Below are positions 1 through 9,258 of a stretch of DNA of 59,880 bases, piece after piece. The DNA comes from Lentisphaerales bacterium. GTDB lineage: Bacteria > Verrucomicrobiota > Lentisphaeria > Lentisphaerales > Lentisphaeraceae. Below the pieces are notes generated by a model. That model did no database searches. It was not told the origin of the DNA and saw nothing but the letters and a program-made list of their open reading frames with translations. Positions within the stretch are counted from its first letter, which is position 1; each line of letters starts with the position of its first letter. The stretch is from contig JAKVBD010000027.1 in NCBI GenBank assembly GCA_022446985.1, positions 1-59,880 of the forward strand. Reading direction: 5' to 3'. Made by a program: the position numbers and the translations under genes.

Positions 1-50
1 AAAAAGCTGAACAAAGACGATTCATAAAAATTATGACTATTGACTAAAAC

Positions 51-428
51 TTAGATTACTTGCCGAACACTTTTGACTGGTGCTCTATTTATTCCTATGT
101 TCTCAACATATTTAAACGCATTATAATAAGGCAAGGTATTCAAATTATCATTGACTACATACAGTGATCTAATGACTCTGCGGGCAAACTGTTCCTTTAA
201 AAAGCGCGGCCAATTGTCTATAAATTCGGGATATTCATATTTAGCATTCACACCATTTTCTTTTGACCACTGCTTAGCTTTAGCTTCATCACTAAAGACA
301 CTTTTAAGAGAGAAAAAAGAAAATGAAATCAATATGCATAAAAATACTGCGCAAAGAGGTTTCTTTCGGAAATTCGAAAACTTAAGAAACTTTATACCGC
401 TTATCTTTTTAAAGATTTTCATTGACAT
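51..428 (-). CDS. Hypothetical exported or membrane-anchored protein, 125 aa
   Basis: I do not recognise a family. The protein starts with a Lys-rich stretch followed by a hydrophobic segment (about residues 26-42, ending near FSLKSVFSDE), which reads as a signal anchor or a long signal peptide. The rest is a short soluble tail. The phrase FIDNWPRFLKEQFARRV followed by N/L-rich text resembles the region just before leucine-rich repeats in some planctomycete-type exported proteins, but no repeat follows before the TAA stop, so it could be a truncated member. Two possible starts (M1 or M3) have no clear ribosome binding site. It lies downstream of the sigma factor gene, separated by that gene's terminator. 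Confidence 0.5.
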   Translation of the reverse strand: MSMKIFKKISGIKFLKFSNFRKKPLCAVFLCILISFSFFSLKSVFSDEAKAKQWSKENGVNAKYEYPEFIDNWPRFLKEQFARRVIRSLYVVNDNLNTLPYYNAFKYVENIGINRAPVKSVRQVI

Positions 429-492
429 ACAATAATGATTTATTCGATATCGTCAGCATTGCTTTGCCCATTATGTCTAAAAACCCAAGAAA

Positions 493-518
493 AAGCACTG
501 TATTTTCACACAGTGCTT
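493..518 (-). terminator. Intrinsic terminator of the sigma-70 gene
   Basis: A perfect 9-bp inverted repeat (aagcactgt / acagtgctt) with an 8-nt loop sits immediately after the stop codon of the sigma factor gene. On the minus strand it is followed by a short T-rich run. Confidence 0.75.
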
Positions 519-524
519 AAAAAT

Positions 525-1778
525 TTATTCGTTAGCAATAAACTTCATTCTGTCTGGCTGACGAAGCTTTTTAATAGCAGCTAACTCGATCTGTCGAATA
601 CGCTCGCGACTAATACTAAATACTTTACCAACATCTTCTAATGTATGGAAGTTGCCATCATTTAGGCCAAAGCGCATCTCAAGAATTTTCTTCTCACGTT
701 CATTAAGAGTCTCAAGGACTTCTTTAAGTGAATCAACAAGGAGTGACTGAGCTGCAAACTCATCCGGAAGATCGTTATCTTGATCCGGAATAAAGTTAGA
801 CATTTCAGTATTATCTGAATCGTTTACAGAAGTCTGCATAGAAACAGGCTGCTGAGTCATTTTTATAAGAGCTCGAACTTTAGAAACTGTCAGTTCTACT
901 TTTTCAGCGATCTCTTCAACAGTTGGCTTAGCACCTGTTTTTTGTAAAAGTTCCTGTTCTGCTTTTTGAATCTGGTTAATCTGATTTACCATATTTGCAG
1001 GAAGGCGTACTGTACGGATCAAATCCATCTTCGCTCTGGTAATAGCCTGACGAATCCACCATGTAGCATAAGTACTGAAACTATAACCCAGGGTGTATTC
1101 AAATTTTTCAACAGCAGAGATAAGACCGATATTTCCTTCCTGAATCAGGTCTAGGAAGTGAGTGCTGTTTTTGCTGTATTTTTTAGCAATACTCACAACC
1201 AGTCTTAAGTTACCTTCGACAATGCACTGACATGCTCTTTCCATTTCCTTGAAAGAATCCAAAGCTAAAGCTTTGCTCTCTTCGAAGTCTTCTTGAGAAA
1301 GTAAACAGATTGATTCTATTTCTTCCTGTGAAATTGTTTTAACGCGATCGAGGGTTTTTGAGTAGAAAGTCGAAGTAAATTTAAACGGTTTAACTTGTTC
1401 AGCGAGGGTATCGTAAATGAGCTCTCTAGTGGCAATGCTTTCTTCATAGCCTTCTTTGACCATGATTTTAATCTTATCCAAGGCATCACTTAGCATTGCT
1501 TTAATGGAATCTATGTTGTGAACACTGCCTTTTTCGAGGCTGAAGTGTCCATGCTTACGACCAGCGTGATCGACATGTTTTTTGTCATCTAGAGATTCTA
1601 AGAGAATAGCCGGCATTCGAACCAATGCCTTTTGGAGTGAAATCCTAGACTCATTGTAAGTCTTGGCATAGTAAAACTCTTCTTCATGTGTCAGCCTTGG
1701 AATGGATCCAATCTGACGCATGTATGCCCCAACAAGGTCCTCGTTTTGTCCGTCTGTATACGTTTTCGCGTTACTCAA
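525..1778 (-). CDS. RNA polymerase sigma factor, RpoD-like sigma-70 family
   Basis: A 417-residue group 1/2 sigma-70 factor, which directs RNA polymerase to promoters. Region 1.2 lies near residues 12-45 ([16 protein letters not shown]). A poorly conserved spacer covers about 50-180. Region 2 (about 185-255) has [23 protein letters not shown] and the promoter-melting [13 protein letters not shown]. Region 3 follows, and region 4 (about 345-410) ends with the helix-turn-helix [12 protein letters not shown]. No acidic region 1.1 precedes region 1.2. Region 2.4 has [12 protein letters not shown] where housekeeping RpoD usually has AIADQARTIRIP, so this may be a housekeeping-like or alternative group 2 sigma. 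It is monocistronic with its own terminator. Confidence 0.93.
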   Translation of the reverse strand: MSNAKTYTDGQNEDLVGAYMRQIGSIPRLTHEEEFYYAKTYNESRISLQKALVRMPAILLESLDDKKHVDHAGRKHGHFSLEKGSVHNIDSIKAMLSDALDKIKIMVKEGYEESIATRELIYDTLAEQVKPFKFTSTFYSKTLDRVKTISQEEIESICLLSQEDFEESKALALDSFKEMERACQCIVEGNLRLVVSIAKKYSKNSTHFLDLIQEGNIGLISAVEKFEYTLGYSFSTYATWWIRQAITRAKMDLIRTVRLPANMVNQINQIQKAEQELLQKTGAKPTVEEIAEKVELTVSKVRALIKMTQQPVSMQTSVNDSDNTEMSNFIPDQDNDLPDEFAAQSLLVDSLKEVLETLNEREKKILEMRFGLNDGNFHTLEDVGKVFSISRERIRQIELAAIKKLRQPDRMKFIANE

Positions 1779-1859
1779 TTTTTCAACCGTATTTACTTAA
1801 CCCGTGACCTAAAACTATATAGGCATTGTATAAAAGCAATCATTAACCTTATCATATTG

Positions 1860-2831
1860 CTAAAAAAACATCTTTTCGCTGTTATTCTGGTAGAAATCAG
1901 CATAATTCTGCAGCTTTTTCGCCAATTCATTGCCTGCGATAAAGCCTTCTGCATAACCTTCCAATAACGTGTTTTTATTTCTGGTTAAAAGATCCACTTT
2001 AAAATTGTCAGATGGGCACACCACCAGAAGCTCAACATCATCCGATTCGAATAGCTCAACGAACATCTTGCAATTATTGTAAAATGTATGCTCATGTTGA
2101 AGTAATTCCTGAACTTTAGGGGAAGAACCAAAGACTTTAGTCAGCAAAGCTTTCATCAGCACTCTAGGGCTCTCACGGTAACCCTTGGGCCGAGTCAAAA
2201 CAACGACAATTTTATTCGCTCCAAGGTCAATTGCTTTTTGTACTGGAATTGGGTCAATCAAACCACCATCTAAATACTCTTTACCATTGAACTTGACGGT
2301 GCCACGGGCCAGGAAAGGAAGATTACAGCTCGCAATAATAGCCGGGATAGCATTTTCCTCATCGAGTTCAACAAATTCAGCTCGACACTCATCTATGTCA
2401 GCTAAACCGGCATAAACCTTCATAGAGGATCTGCCAAGCGCTTCGACATCTAGAGGAACGTGTATGGTAGATATATCTCTTATGGCATAACCAAGATCAA
2501 GAATGCTCTTTTTACTGTGAAACACACGGGAATAATCAAGAAAACGATTATCGGTAAGATAATTGATAAAAATATCCTGCATTCTACCTCGTTGACCTGC
2601 TGCAAAACTGGCAGCACAGGCAGCCCCTGCAGAAACACCGACAACATAATCAAATTTCTCGACACAATTCTCATGTAAACTGTCTAATAATCCGGCAGTA
2701 TAAATGCAGCGCATCGCACCACCTTCTAAAACTAAAGCCCAGTTATCTGTCTTCGGCGACAAGACCGTATCTATGATACGATCAACAAACTTAGCAGCAG
2801 TTTTTGCAACCGTTTTATGAACTTGTTTCAT
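1860..2831 (-). CDS. Patatin-like phospholipase
   Basis: A 323-residue serine lipid acyl hydrolase of the patatin/RssA/YjjU type, expected to cleave acyl chains from phospholipids. The oxyanion-hole motif is LEGGAMRC (about 35-42). The nucleophile elbow is GVSAG with Ser67, and the second member of the Ser-Asp dyad is Asp188 in LDGGLIDP. No signal peptide is visible, so it is probably cytoplasmic or membrane-associated. The C-terminal 100 residues match the extended YjjU-like subgroup. It is transcribed in the same direction as the sigma gene and divergently from mutS2, with a 73-bp shared upstream region. Confidence 0.9.
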   Translation of the reverse strand: MKQVHKTVAKTAAKFVDRIIDTVLSPKTDNWALVLEGGAMRCIYTAGLLDSLHENCVEKFDYVVGVSAGAACAASFAAGQRGRMQDIFINYLTDNRFLDYSRVFHSKKSILDLGYAIRDISTIHVPLDVEALGRSSMKVYAGLADIDECRAEFVELDEENAIPAIIASCNLPFLARGTVKFNGKEYLDGGLIDPIPVQKAIDLGANKIVVVLTRPKGYRESPRVLMKALLTKVFGSSPKVQELLQHEHTFYNNCKMFVELFESDDVELLVVCPSDNFKVDLLTRNKNTLLEGYAEGFIAGNELAKKLQNYADFYQNNSEKMFF

Positions 2832-2904
2832 CTATTGACCTTGACCTCAACAACTCTCTTCTTAAAATATAGTCTGATTAACATAATAATTTCCAGTTTA
2901 TCAA

Positions 2905-5280
2905 ATGAACAACCATACATTCAACGTCCTGGAGTACTCACAATTTTTGTCAGTACTTCAAAGCTACGCAAAATCAGAGCCGGGTCGCCTGAGAATCAGT
3001 AAATTAAAACCTCAGGCTAACCCAAAGAAGGCTTTTTCTATGCAAGCCTTGTATGAAGCCATGGTTAAAGTCAGGGAAAGCCACGACGCATTACCGGTTG
3101 CGGACTTCTATACTCCAGAACCAGTTATTCAGAAAATGGCTCCGCAAGGTTCTGTTCTTGATGAATTGGAAATTCACGTCTTAGCTCGTCTCATGAAAAC
3201 CGCCACAACGGTTAGAAAATTTATCAGCCGCGATGTTTTCAAAGATGTTGAAGCCTTTGGCAAAATGTGTATTGGCCTGGGAAATTTCGATGAAACACTT
3301 GATGAGCTAAATGAACTCTTCAATGAAAAAGGCTATGTCAAAGATGACGCCAGCCCAACTCTCCAGGAACTCCGTCCTCAAGTCGGCATGCTTGAGAAAA
3401 AGATTAATAACAAACTGCAAAAAATCTTAAAATCTGACAGCGACGGAATCTTTCAAGAATCTGTCGTTACTAAGAGAAACAATCGCTATGTTATCCCTAT
3501 TCGTCGTGAATCCAAAAATCGCCTCAGGGGTATTATTCATGACGAATCGACTTCAGGTAGAACTCTTTTCATAGCACCTGAAAGTGTTGTAGCAGATGGC
3601 AATGAACTTGTTTCTACTATTAAATATGTCGAAAATGAAATCCGCAAAATTCTTTTCGGGGTCACTCAAAAGCTGCGTCTACACACAAAAGAGATAGAAT
3701 CCTGCTTCAGAGCTCTTACCGTTTACGATTTAGCCTTTGCAGTCAGTGCCTGGGCCATGGACTACAATTGTACATTTGCTAAAGAAAGTAAAAACTTTAA
3801 TCTCCGCAAAGCGCGTCACCCTGTTCTTCAGGAAAAGATGCGTCGCGATGGAGTGGAAGATCAACTTATTGCCTTGGACCTTGTTTTAAAAAATGCCAAA
3901 GTCCTCGCCATAACAGGTTCAAATACTGGTGGTAAAACCGTCACTATAAAGACCCTTGGGCTCTTTAGTCTGATTTACCAAACTGGCCTGCCCATACCGG
4001 CAGAACAAGGTTCAACACTACCATTTTACGAAAGAGTCTATGCGGATATCGGTGACGAACAATCACTTGAGCAAAGCTTAAGTACATTCAGTGGCCATCT
4101 TAAAAACATCGTTGAAATTCTTGAAAATACTAAGAATAAAAAATCACTGATACTTCTCGATGAACTCGGTTCTGGCACTGATCCGGTAGAAGGCGGCTCC
4201 CTTGCCTGCTCAATCATCTCCATATTAGCAGAGCGCGACTGCATGACCTTTTTAACGACTCACCTGGGAATCATCAAGGTCTTTGTTCACGAGAATAAGT
4301 CTATGGTCAATGCTTCTGTACGCTTTAACCGTGAAACACTTGAGCCAGAGTTCATCCTCGATGTTGGTCTACCAGGAGCTTCTCATGCCTTAGCTATTGC
4401 TGAGCGATTAAACATCCCTAAAGAAGTCATCGACAAAGCTCAATCATTCCTGAGCGATGATCAGCTGCAGCTGGAAAATGTTCTAGAACGTCTCGATTCT
4501 CGTCAACGCTCCCTTTCTCGAGATGCCGAAGTTGCTAAAAGTGCGAGGGAAGAGGCTGTTGAAAAACGCGATAAGCTTAGAGATGAACTTAAAGATCTTA
4601 AGCAAAAGCGCCGCGAAATGCTGCACGATGCTCAAAGAGAAGCCAGCTCTATTGTGGAAAATGCCCGCAAAGAAATGGAGAAAATTCTAAAATCATTAAA
4701 GAATAAAAAAGATCTCCCCAAAGATGTCGCAGAAATCAGGAACAAGGTTGAGAAAAAACGCGACAATCTACGCGATGCCAGTAAGAAAACTGAAGCAAAG
4801 CCGGCTAAGCCGGTAGTCAAAGAAGCACTTGAAGTCGGACAACGAGTATGGATCGAAAAAGTTAAAGACTATGGCATCATCCAATCACTTTCTGTTGATA
4901 AGAAAAAAGTTGAAGTAGATGTTGGCGGCCTGCCGATTAAAGTCAAAGCAACTGAGCTTGGCCAGGCGCAACAAATCGAAAAGAAAAAAGTAACAGTCCA
5001 AAGCACTGCAAGAATCAGCTATAAAAAGTCCAGCTTAAAGACTGAGCTCAACCTTATAGGCAAGCGTACAGAACCGGCTTTAGCTGAATTAGAAGCTTAT
5101 CTCGACAAATCCATGGTAGCTGGTTTCCATCAAGTAAGAATCATCCATGGACGTGGCAGTGGCTCTCTAAGGCAAGCTATTCACGATTTCTTAAGGAATG
5201 CTCCATATGTCGAGAAGTATGCTTGCCCACAGCCTGGAGAGAACTCCCCTGGTGATACAGTAACAGACGTCTGTTTGTAA
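2905..5280 (+). CDS. mutS2: MutS2 ATPase/Smr nuclease (endonuclease MutS2)
   Basis: A 791-residue MutS2, a MutS paralogue without mismatch-recognition domain I that acts on branched DNA and/or on collided ribosomes. It begins with the typical NHTFNVLEYSQFL helix. The ATPase has Walker A GSNTGGKT (about 337-344) and Walker B LILLDELGSGTD (about 412-423). A long coiled-coil clamp (about 520-650) is rich in Lys and Glu. A KOW-like segment (VGQRVWIEKVKDYGII) and a C-terminal Smr domain with IIHGRGSGSLR follow. In the Smr domain the usual LDLRG is LNLIG (about residue 715), so the Asp of the LDxR motif is missing; this may lower nuclease activity. Confidence 0.95.
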   Translation: MNNHTFNVLEYSQFLSVLQSYAKSEPGRLRISKLKPQANPKKAFSMQALYEAMVKVRESHDALPVADFYTPEPVIQKMAPQGSVLDELEIHVLARLMKTATTVRKFISRDVFKDVEAFGKMCIGLGNFDETLDELNELFNEKGYVKDDASPTLQELRPQVGMLEKKINNKLQKILKSDSDGIFQESVVTKRNNRYVIPIRRESKNRLRGIIHDESTSGRTLFIAPESVVADGNELVSTIKYVENEIRKILFGVTQKLRLHTKEIESCFRALTVYDLAFAVSAWAMDYNCTFAKESKNFNLRKARHPVLQEKMRRDGVEDQLIALDLVLKNAKVLAITGSNTGGKTVTIKTLGLFSLIYQTGLPIPAEQGSTLPFYERVYADIGDEQSLEQSLSTFSGHLKNIVEILENTKNKKSLILLDELGSGTDPVEGGSLACSIISILAERDCMTFLTTHLGIIKVFVHENKSMVNASVRFNRETLEPEFILDVGLPGASHALAIAERLNIPKEVIDKAQSFLSDDQLQLENVLERLDSRQRSLSRDAEVAKSAREEAVEKRDKLRDELKDLKQKRREMLHDAQREASSIVENARKEMEKILKSLKNKKDLPKDVAEIRNKVEKKRDNLRDASKKTEAKPAKPVVKEALEVGQRVWIEKVKDYGIIQSLSVDKKKVEVDVGGLPIKVKATELGQAQQIEKKKVTVQSTARISYKKSSLKTELNLIGKRTEPALAELEAYLDKSMVAGFHQVRIIHGRGSGSLRQAIHDFLRNAPYVEKYACPQPGENSPGDTVTDVCL

Positions 5281-5310
5281 AAGCTGGCATTTCCTTTTCC
5301 TCGAAAGTAA

Positions 5311-5341
5311 AAAGCGCCCTCATGAAATATGAGAGCGCTTT
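5311..5341. terminator. Bidirectional terminator between mutS2 and the zinc-repeat protein
   Basis: An interrupted inverted repeat (aaagcgc..ctcat / atgag..gcgcttt) sits between two convergent genes, with A/T runs on both sides. It can therefore serve both mutS2 and the opposing gene. Confidence 0.7.
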
Positions 5342-5363
5342 CAAAAATTTATTATAAGATGAA

Positions 5364-7028
5364 TTACTTCGTTAGTAAGACTGTTGCGCCTTTTTGAACC
5401 TCTGCAATCAATTGGCCTTTATAAGTAACCTGAAAACCAGGAGTTCCTGCGCCATTTGCGCCACAACGCAATTTCCAGAAACGGAAAAAACCGTCTATAT
5501 ATTGGAACCTGGTATCTGAATCCAAACCAGCGACTTCTGTTGAAACTTCAATAAATAAAGTCGCAAGACCTTTTTGATATTTGGCATCAACTGTTTCATA
5601 AATATTAGTCTTGCTGACTCTTTCTTTGGCATTTAAGTTTTCAGTCATTTCAAGAAGAGCATGCTTAAGGCGGCTACTTGTTCCACCTTCTTCGACTGGC
5701 TCCATTTCAACTGTACGAACAATCATGTTACCTTCATGCTTTTCTTTCTCGGCAGCTTCTGCAGCTTTTCTTTCAGCTTCTTCTTTAGCTAAGCGCTCTT
5801 GCTCTCTTTGACGTCTTTGCATCTCAGCCTGTAAACGAATGCGCTCTTCCCTCTGCCGCTTTTCCTGCTCAATTCTTGCAAGAGCCAAGCGGTTAATACC
5901 AACGCCGATATAAAGCCCCTGATCGTCTGCAAGCTTTGGCATAAGATCGATAATCCTCTGAAGCGAGGCGGCATATTCTTGAGGAACAGCTGATTTATCA
6001 AAAATAGTCCCTTTATTCTTACAAGTTGAACAATCCAGTTTTATTATACCGGTACCTTCACAATGAGGGCACTTTCCAGTCCCCTTACTTACAGGACATT
6101 CCTTCTTGATAATTTTATTATCCAACCCCTTATAAGTTATAAAACCTTTGCCTTTACAGTTGCGGCACTTACCATCAATACCCTTTTTACAAGGAACCCC
6201 TATAAAACCTTCACCATCACATTTAGGACAGTTTTTTTGAAAAGGCTCTTTCTCAAGAAACTCAAGGTAATTACTACCTTCAAAAGTGCTATTAACTTTC
6301 GCAAAGTACCCTTTAAGGGATTTACTGCCACTGTTAATCATTGCCAAAGAAATAGTTTTGATAAGCATTTGATTAACTTCATCATCATACTTCTCAACTG
6401 ATAGTTTCAAGAGTTCTTTAATGCCTTGAGAGTCACCACTCTGAGCTTTTTTAGCGGCATGGTATGCTTGGTAAAACACAGAGTCTTTCTTGATATCTCC
6501 AGAAGTCATAGGTTTTGTAGGAGTCTCTACTGCATCTTCTGTCTGAGTTGAATCTGTTGCAACAGCAGGTGCTGTATCCTCAACGACAGGTTGTTCCTGA
6601 AAAGAAGGCGTAAAAACTCCATTTACCTTCACATCAAGATGAGTCGGTGAATTACCCATCTGCACTTCATATTCACTGGCAAGAGAAAGGACAAGAAAAG
6701 TTAATTGCTTTTGCAGAACTGCTTTAGGATCTGCAGCATTATCAACCCTGGAAAAGTCACAGGAGTTATGAGCTATTTTAAAATCGTCTAGACCGGAGTC
6801 GCCATTTACCTTCATAGCTAAGGCTATAATTTCAAAAACTTTATTTTTAACTACAATACTTTCGACGTCTTTACTCCTGTCCTTCAGGACATCAACCGCC
6901 CCCTGATCTTCGACGTCTTTGATCAGACTTCCTGTCGCTGCTAAAATATCTTTAATATTCTCATTCGCTGAAGTAGGTACTGTCAGACCGATTACGACCA
7001 TTAAAAGGCAACTAAAAAATTTCTTCAT
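5364..7028 (-). CDS. Exported protein with DnaJ-type CxxCxGxG zinc repeats and a coiled coil
   Basis: A 554-residue protein of unknown function. I chose the ATG at 7028 because it directly precedes a signal peptide (MKKFFSCLLMVVIGLTVPTSANE); an upstream in-frame TTG is less likely. Residues 150-178 are a low-complexity Thr/Val/Pro linker. Residues 267-340 hold a cluster of DnaJ-like zinc repeats: CPKCDGEG, CRNCKGKG, CPVSKGTG (second Cys missing), CPHCEGTG and CSTCKNKG. A highly charged coiled coil of Arg/Glu/Gln repeats follows (about 385-430), then a C-terminal domain of about 110 residues. There is no J domain, so it is not a DnaJ. An extracytoplasmic scaffold or envelope protein is a guess. 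Confidence 0.8.
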   Translation of the reverse strand: MKKFFSCLLMVVIGLTVPTSANENIKDILAATGSLIKDVEDQGAVDVLKDRSKDVESIVVKNKVFEIIALAMKVNGDSGLDDFKIAHNSCDFSRVDNAADPKAVLQKQLTFLVLSLASEYEVQMGNSPTHLDVKVNGVFTPSFQEQPVVEDTAPAVATDSTQTEDAVETPTKPMTSGDIKKDSVFYQAYHAAKKAQSGDSQGIKELLKLSVEKYDDEVNQMLIKTISLAMINSGSKSLKGYFAKVNSTFEGSNYLEFLEKEPFQKNCPKCDGEGFIGVPCKKGIDGKCRNCKGKGFITYKGLDNKIIKKECPVSKGTGKCPHCEGTGIIKLDCSTCKNKGTIFDKSAVPQEYAASLQRIIDLMPKLADDQGLYIGVGINRLALARIEQEKRQREERIRLQAEMQRRQREQERLAKEEAERKAAEAAEKEKHEGNMIVRTVEMEPVEEGGTSSRLKHALLEMTENLNAKERVSKTNIYETVDAKYQKGLATLFIEVSTEVAGLDSDTRFQYIDGFFRFWKLRCGANGAGTPGFQVTYKGQLIAEVQKGATVLLTK

Positions 7029-7144
7029 AAAATCCAATTATAAATTCTTCGGGTTTCCATCCAATTCACAGATCTTCCCCAAACACACAATTAACTACTC
7101 TACTATATGGAGTACGCACTTAAAGCTGAAATTTTACAGCAAAA

Positions 7145-9190
7145 TTAAATTTTCATAACTCTTTCGACTTCTTCAATAGAAAGACACTTTAAGGCTTCTT
7201 CTGCTAATTGCTCGCATTCTTCAATATTCTGCTCCACAACCAGACTCTTTAATTCATTCACTACCGGCCAATTTACACTGATATTTCTTATACCAAGTCC
7301 AAGTAATAAAGGCAGCGCTCTTAAGTCCCCTCCCATTTGACCGCAAATAATAGCTCTTTTATCTTTCTGCTTACAAAGAGTACTTACTTTATGAATCATA
7401 GATAAAATAGACGGGTGAGTTGATTTATAGTAATTTGACACAGCATTGTTATTTCTGTCGGCAGCAAGCGTATACTGAACAAGGTCATTGGTGCCGATAT
7501 TAAATACGTCGAAGTGCTCAACATAATCTTCAAAACGAGCCACTATAGACGGAACTTCCACCATGATACCTTTCAGAGGACGTTCAGCAGCAAAACCTTC
7601 ATCGTTTAATTCTTTAACTGTTTCGTCGACAAAATCACTTATCTTGCGGAGTTCACTCCAACCACTAACCATAGGGTAGAGTAAACAAACCTGTTTGTGG
7701 CTTGCTTTTAAAATAGCTCTGAGCTGAAGCTTAAATAATTGAGGATATTCCAAGAGAAGGCGCATTGAGCGAAGTCCCATACAAGGATTCTCTTCACTAC
7801 CTGAAGTTGGTTCAAAACCACTGATCTTATCACCACCCAGGTCAAGCATTCTGACGACAACCAATTTATCAGGGAAAGAATCGATAAGGTTTTGGTAAGT
7901 GTGAATCAGCTCGTCTTCTGTAGGTAATTCCTTTTGGCCTAAAAAGTGCATTTCTGTTCTAAAGAGACCAACAAAATCCGGTTGACTGTCAACTGCATGA
8001 GTCACTTCAATCTGCGGGTTATTGACTGTCACTCCGACATTAAACTCATCACCATTACTGAGAACTATCTTTTCCGTAATAACATCAGACTTTCTGCTGG
8101 CATACTCATCCATAACCTTTTTAATTTCACGAGGCAGAGGCTCAATAGTCAAACGGCCTTTCATTGTATCCAAAAGGACTGTATGACCATGAAGACTTCC
8201 CAGTGGAAGATTATTTATACTTGATAATGATGATACATTTAAAGAAGAAAGTAAAATCTGTGCATGAGATGAAGGTGTATTTTCAAGTGAAATAATACCC
8301 GCTACGCCCGCATTACAAAGACTGATTACTTCGGAAGGCAAAACATGCTGACAAATGGCAATCTTACCTTTTCCTGCAGCAAAGCGGTTCTCTGCTTCTG
8401 ATCCAGACACATCGTGAATCGCTTCAAATAACCTCTGCTTTAAATCATGAAAATCCGCAGAACGCTCACGCATGTATGTATCTTCCTGAGAAGCCATCTG
8501 ATCTGTAAATTTACCAAAAACCCTTGAAAGAACTGATAGTAAATTTTCTCCTCGACCTATCAATTTGTCGACTTCCATCATGAAGGATGGGTCTTCAAGA
8601 ATCATAATCTGAAAATCAAGAATACCTCTATTACTGTCATCCAGGCCAGAAAAATCCTTAAGTGTTTCCAAGTCCGCAACAATTGCTTCTTTAGCTCTTG
8701 TCAAGACAATTTTGGCTTCGGCACCAGCCAGACGCGCACTGCTGACTAACTCAGTTGTACGACGATTCGGCAACTCCCAGACCTCTGCACAAATCGGTGC
8801 ACCTGTTTGTAAATTGGCTTTATAGACCTGTTCCAGAACAGCAGATTGCTTAACTTCTGAGTGAGTCCCAGCCAGATCTTCTTTACGGTTTTGCTCAAGG
8901 TATTCTTCAAAATGGCTGAGAGATTCATCGATTAGGCGAAGCTCATCAAACTCCTCTTCCCCAGTTCCCTGTCCAGCCAAAGGCTCGAAGTGCTCTTGAA
9001 CATGTTTGATTGTGTTCATGATTCGAAAAATTGAGAAAAGAGCTAAGCCAATGGCAATGAACAATGAAATAATTAAAATCGCCACTTTGGACAACTCTGT
9101 ATAAGCTAAAATTGAAGGAATCAATGCCGATAACACAAATCCTCCAAGCATCTTCCAACGGATGCTCATATTTAACTTAGAAAAGTTCAT
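7145..9190 (-). CDS. Membrane-anchored PTS Enzyme I-like phosphotransferase
   Basis: A 681-residue homologue of phosphoenolpyruvate-protein phosphotransferase. The ATG at 9190 has a GGAG four bases upstream; the longer TTG-started reading is less likely. Two hydrophobic segments (about 13-30 and 35-57) are followed by a HAMP-like helical stretch. The Enzyme I N-terminal helical region comes next (about 127-265, with DFQIMILEDPSFMMEVDKLI). The phospho-acceptor His lies in NTPSSHAQ (about His309), where GGxTSH is the usual motif. The PEP-binding barrel has VGLFRTEMHFL, LDLGGDK, IGTNDLVQYTLAADR and the active-site Cys in IICGQMGGD. Soluble Enzyme I has no membrane anchor. No HPr or EII gene is nearby, so a signalling role is possible. 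Confidence 0.88.
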   Translation of the reverse strand: MNFSKLNMSIRWKMLGGFVLSALIPSILAYTELSKVAILIISLFIAIGLALFSIFRIMNTIKHVQEHFEPLAGQGTGEEEFDELRLIDESLSHFEEYLEQNRKEDLAGTHSEVKQSAVLEQVYKANLQTGAPICAEVWELPNRRTTELVSSARLAGAEAKIVLTRAKEAIVADLETLKDFSGLDDSNRGILDFQIMILEDPSFMMEVDKLIGRGENLLSVLSRVFGKFTDQMASQEDTYMRERSADFHDLKQRLFEAIHDVSGSEAENRFAAGKGKIAICQHVLPSEVISLCNAGVAGIISLENTPSSHAQILLSSLNVSSLSSINNLPLGSLHGHTVLLDTMKGRLTIEPLPREIKKVMDEYASRKSDVITEKIVLSNGDEFNVGVTVNNPQIEVTHAVDSQPDFVGLFRTEMHFLGQKELPTEDELIHTYQNLIDSFPDKLVVVRMLDLGGDKISGFEPTSGSEENPCMGLRSMRLLLEYPQLFKLQLRAILKASHKQVCLLYPMVSGWSELRKISDFVDETVKELNDEGFAAERPLKGIMVEVPSIVARFEDYVEHFDVFNIGTNDLVQYTLAADRNNNAVSNYYKSTHPSILSMIHKVSTLCKQKDKRAIICGQMGGDLRALPLLLGLGIRNISVNWPVVNELKSLVVEQNIEECEQLAEEALKCLSIEEVERVMKI

Positions 9191-9258
9191 TACACTCCAA
9201 AAAATTCTTCTGTTTCCGACATCATACAAACTTACAAATAGCGTTTAAAGAGGTGATC

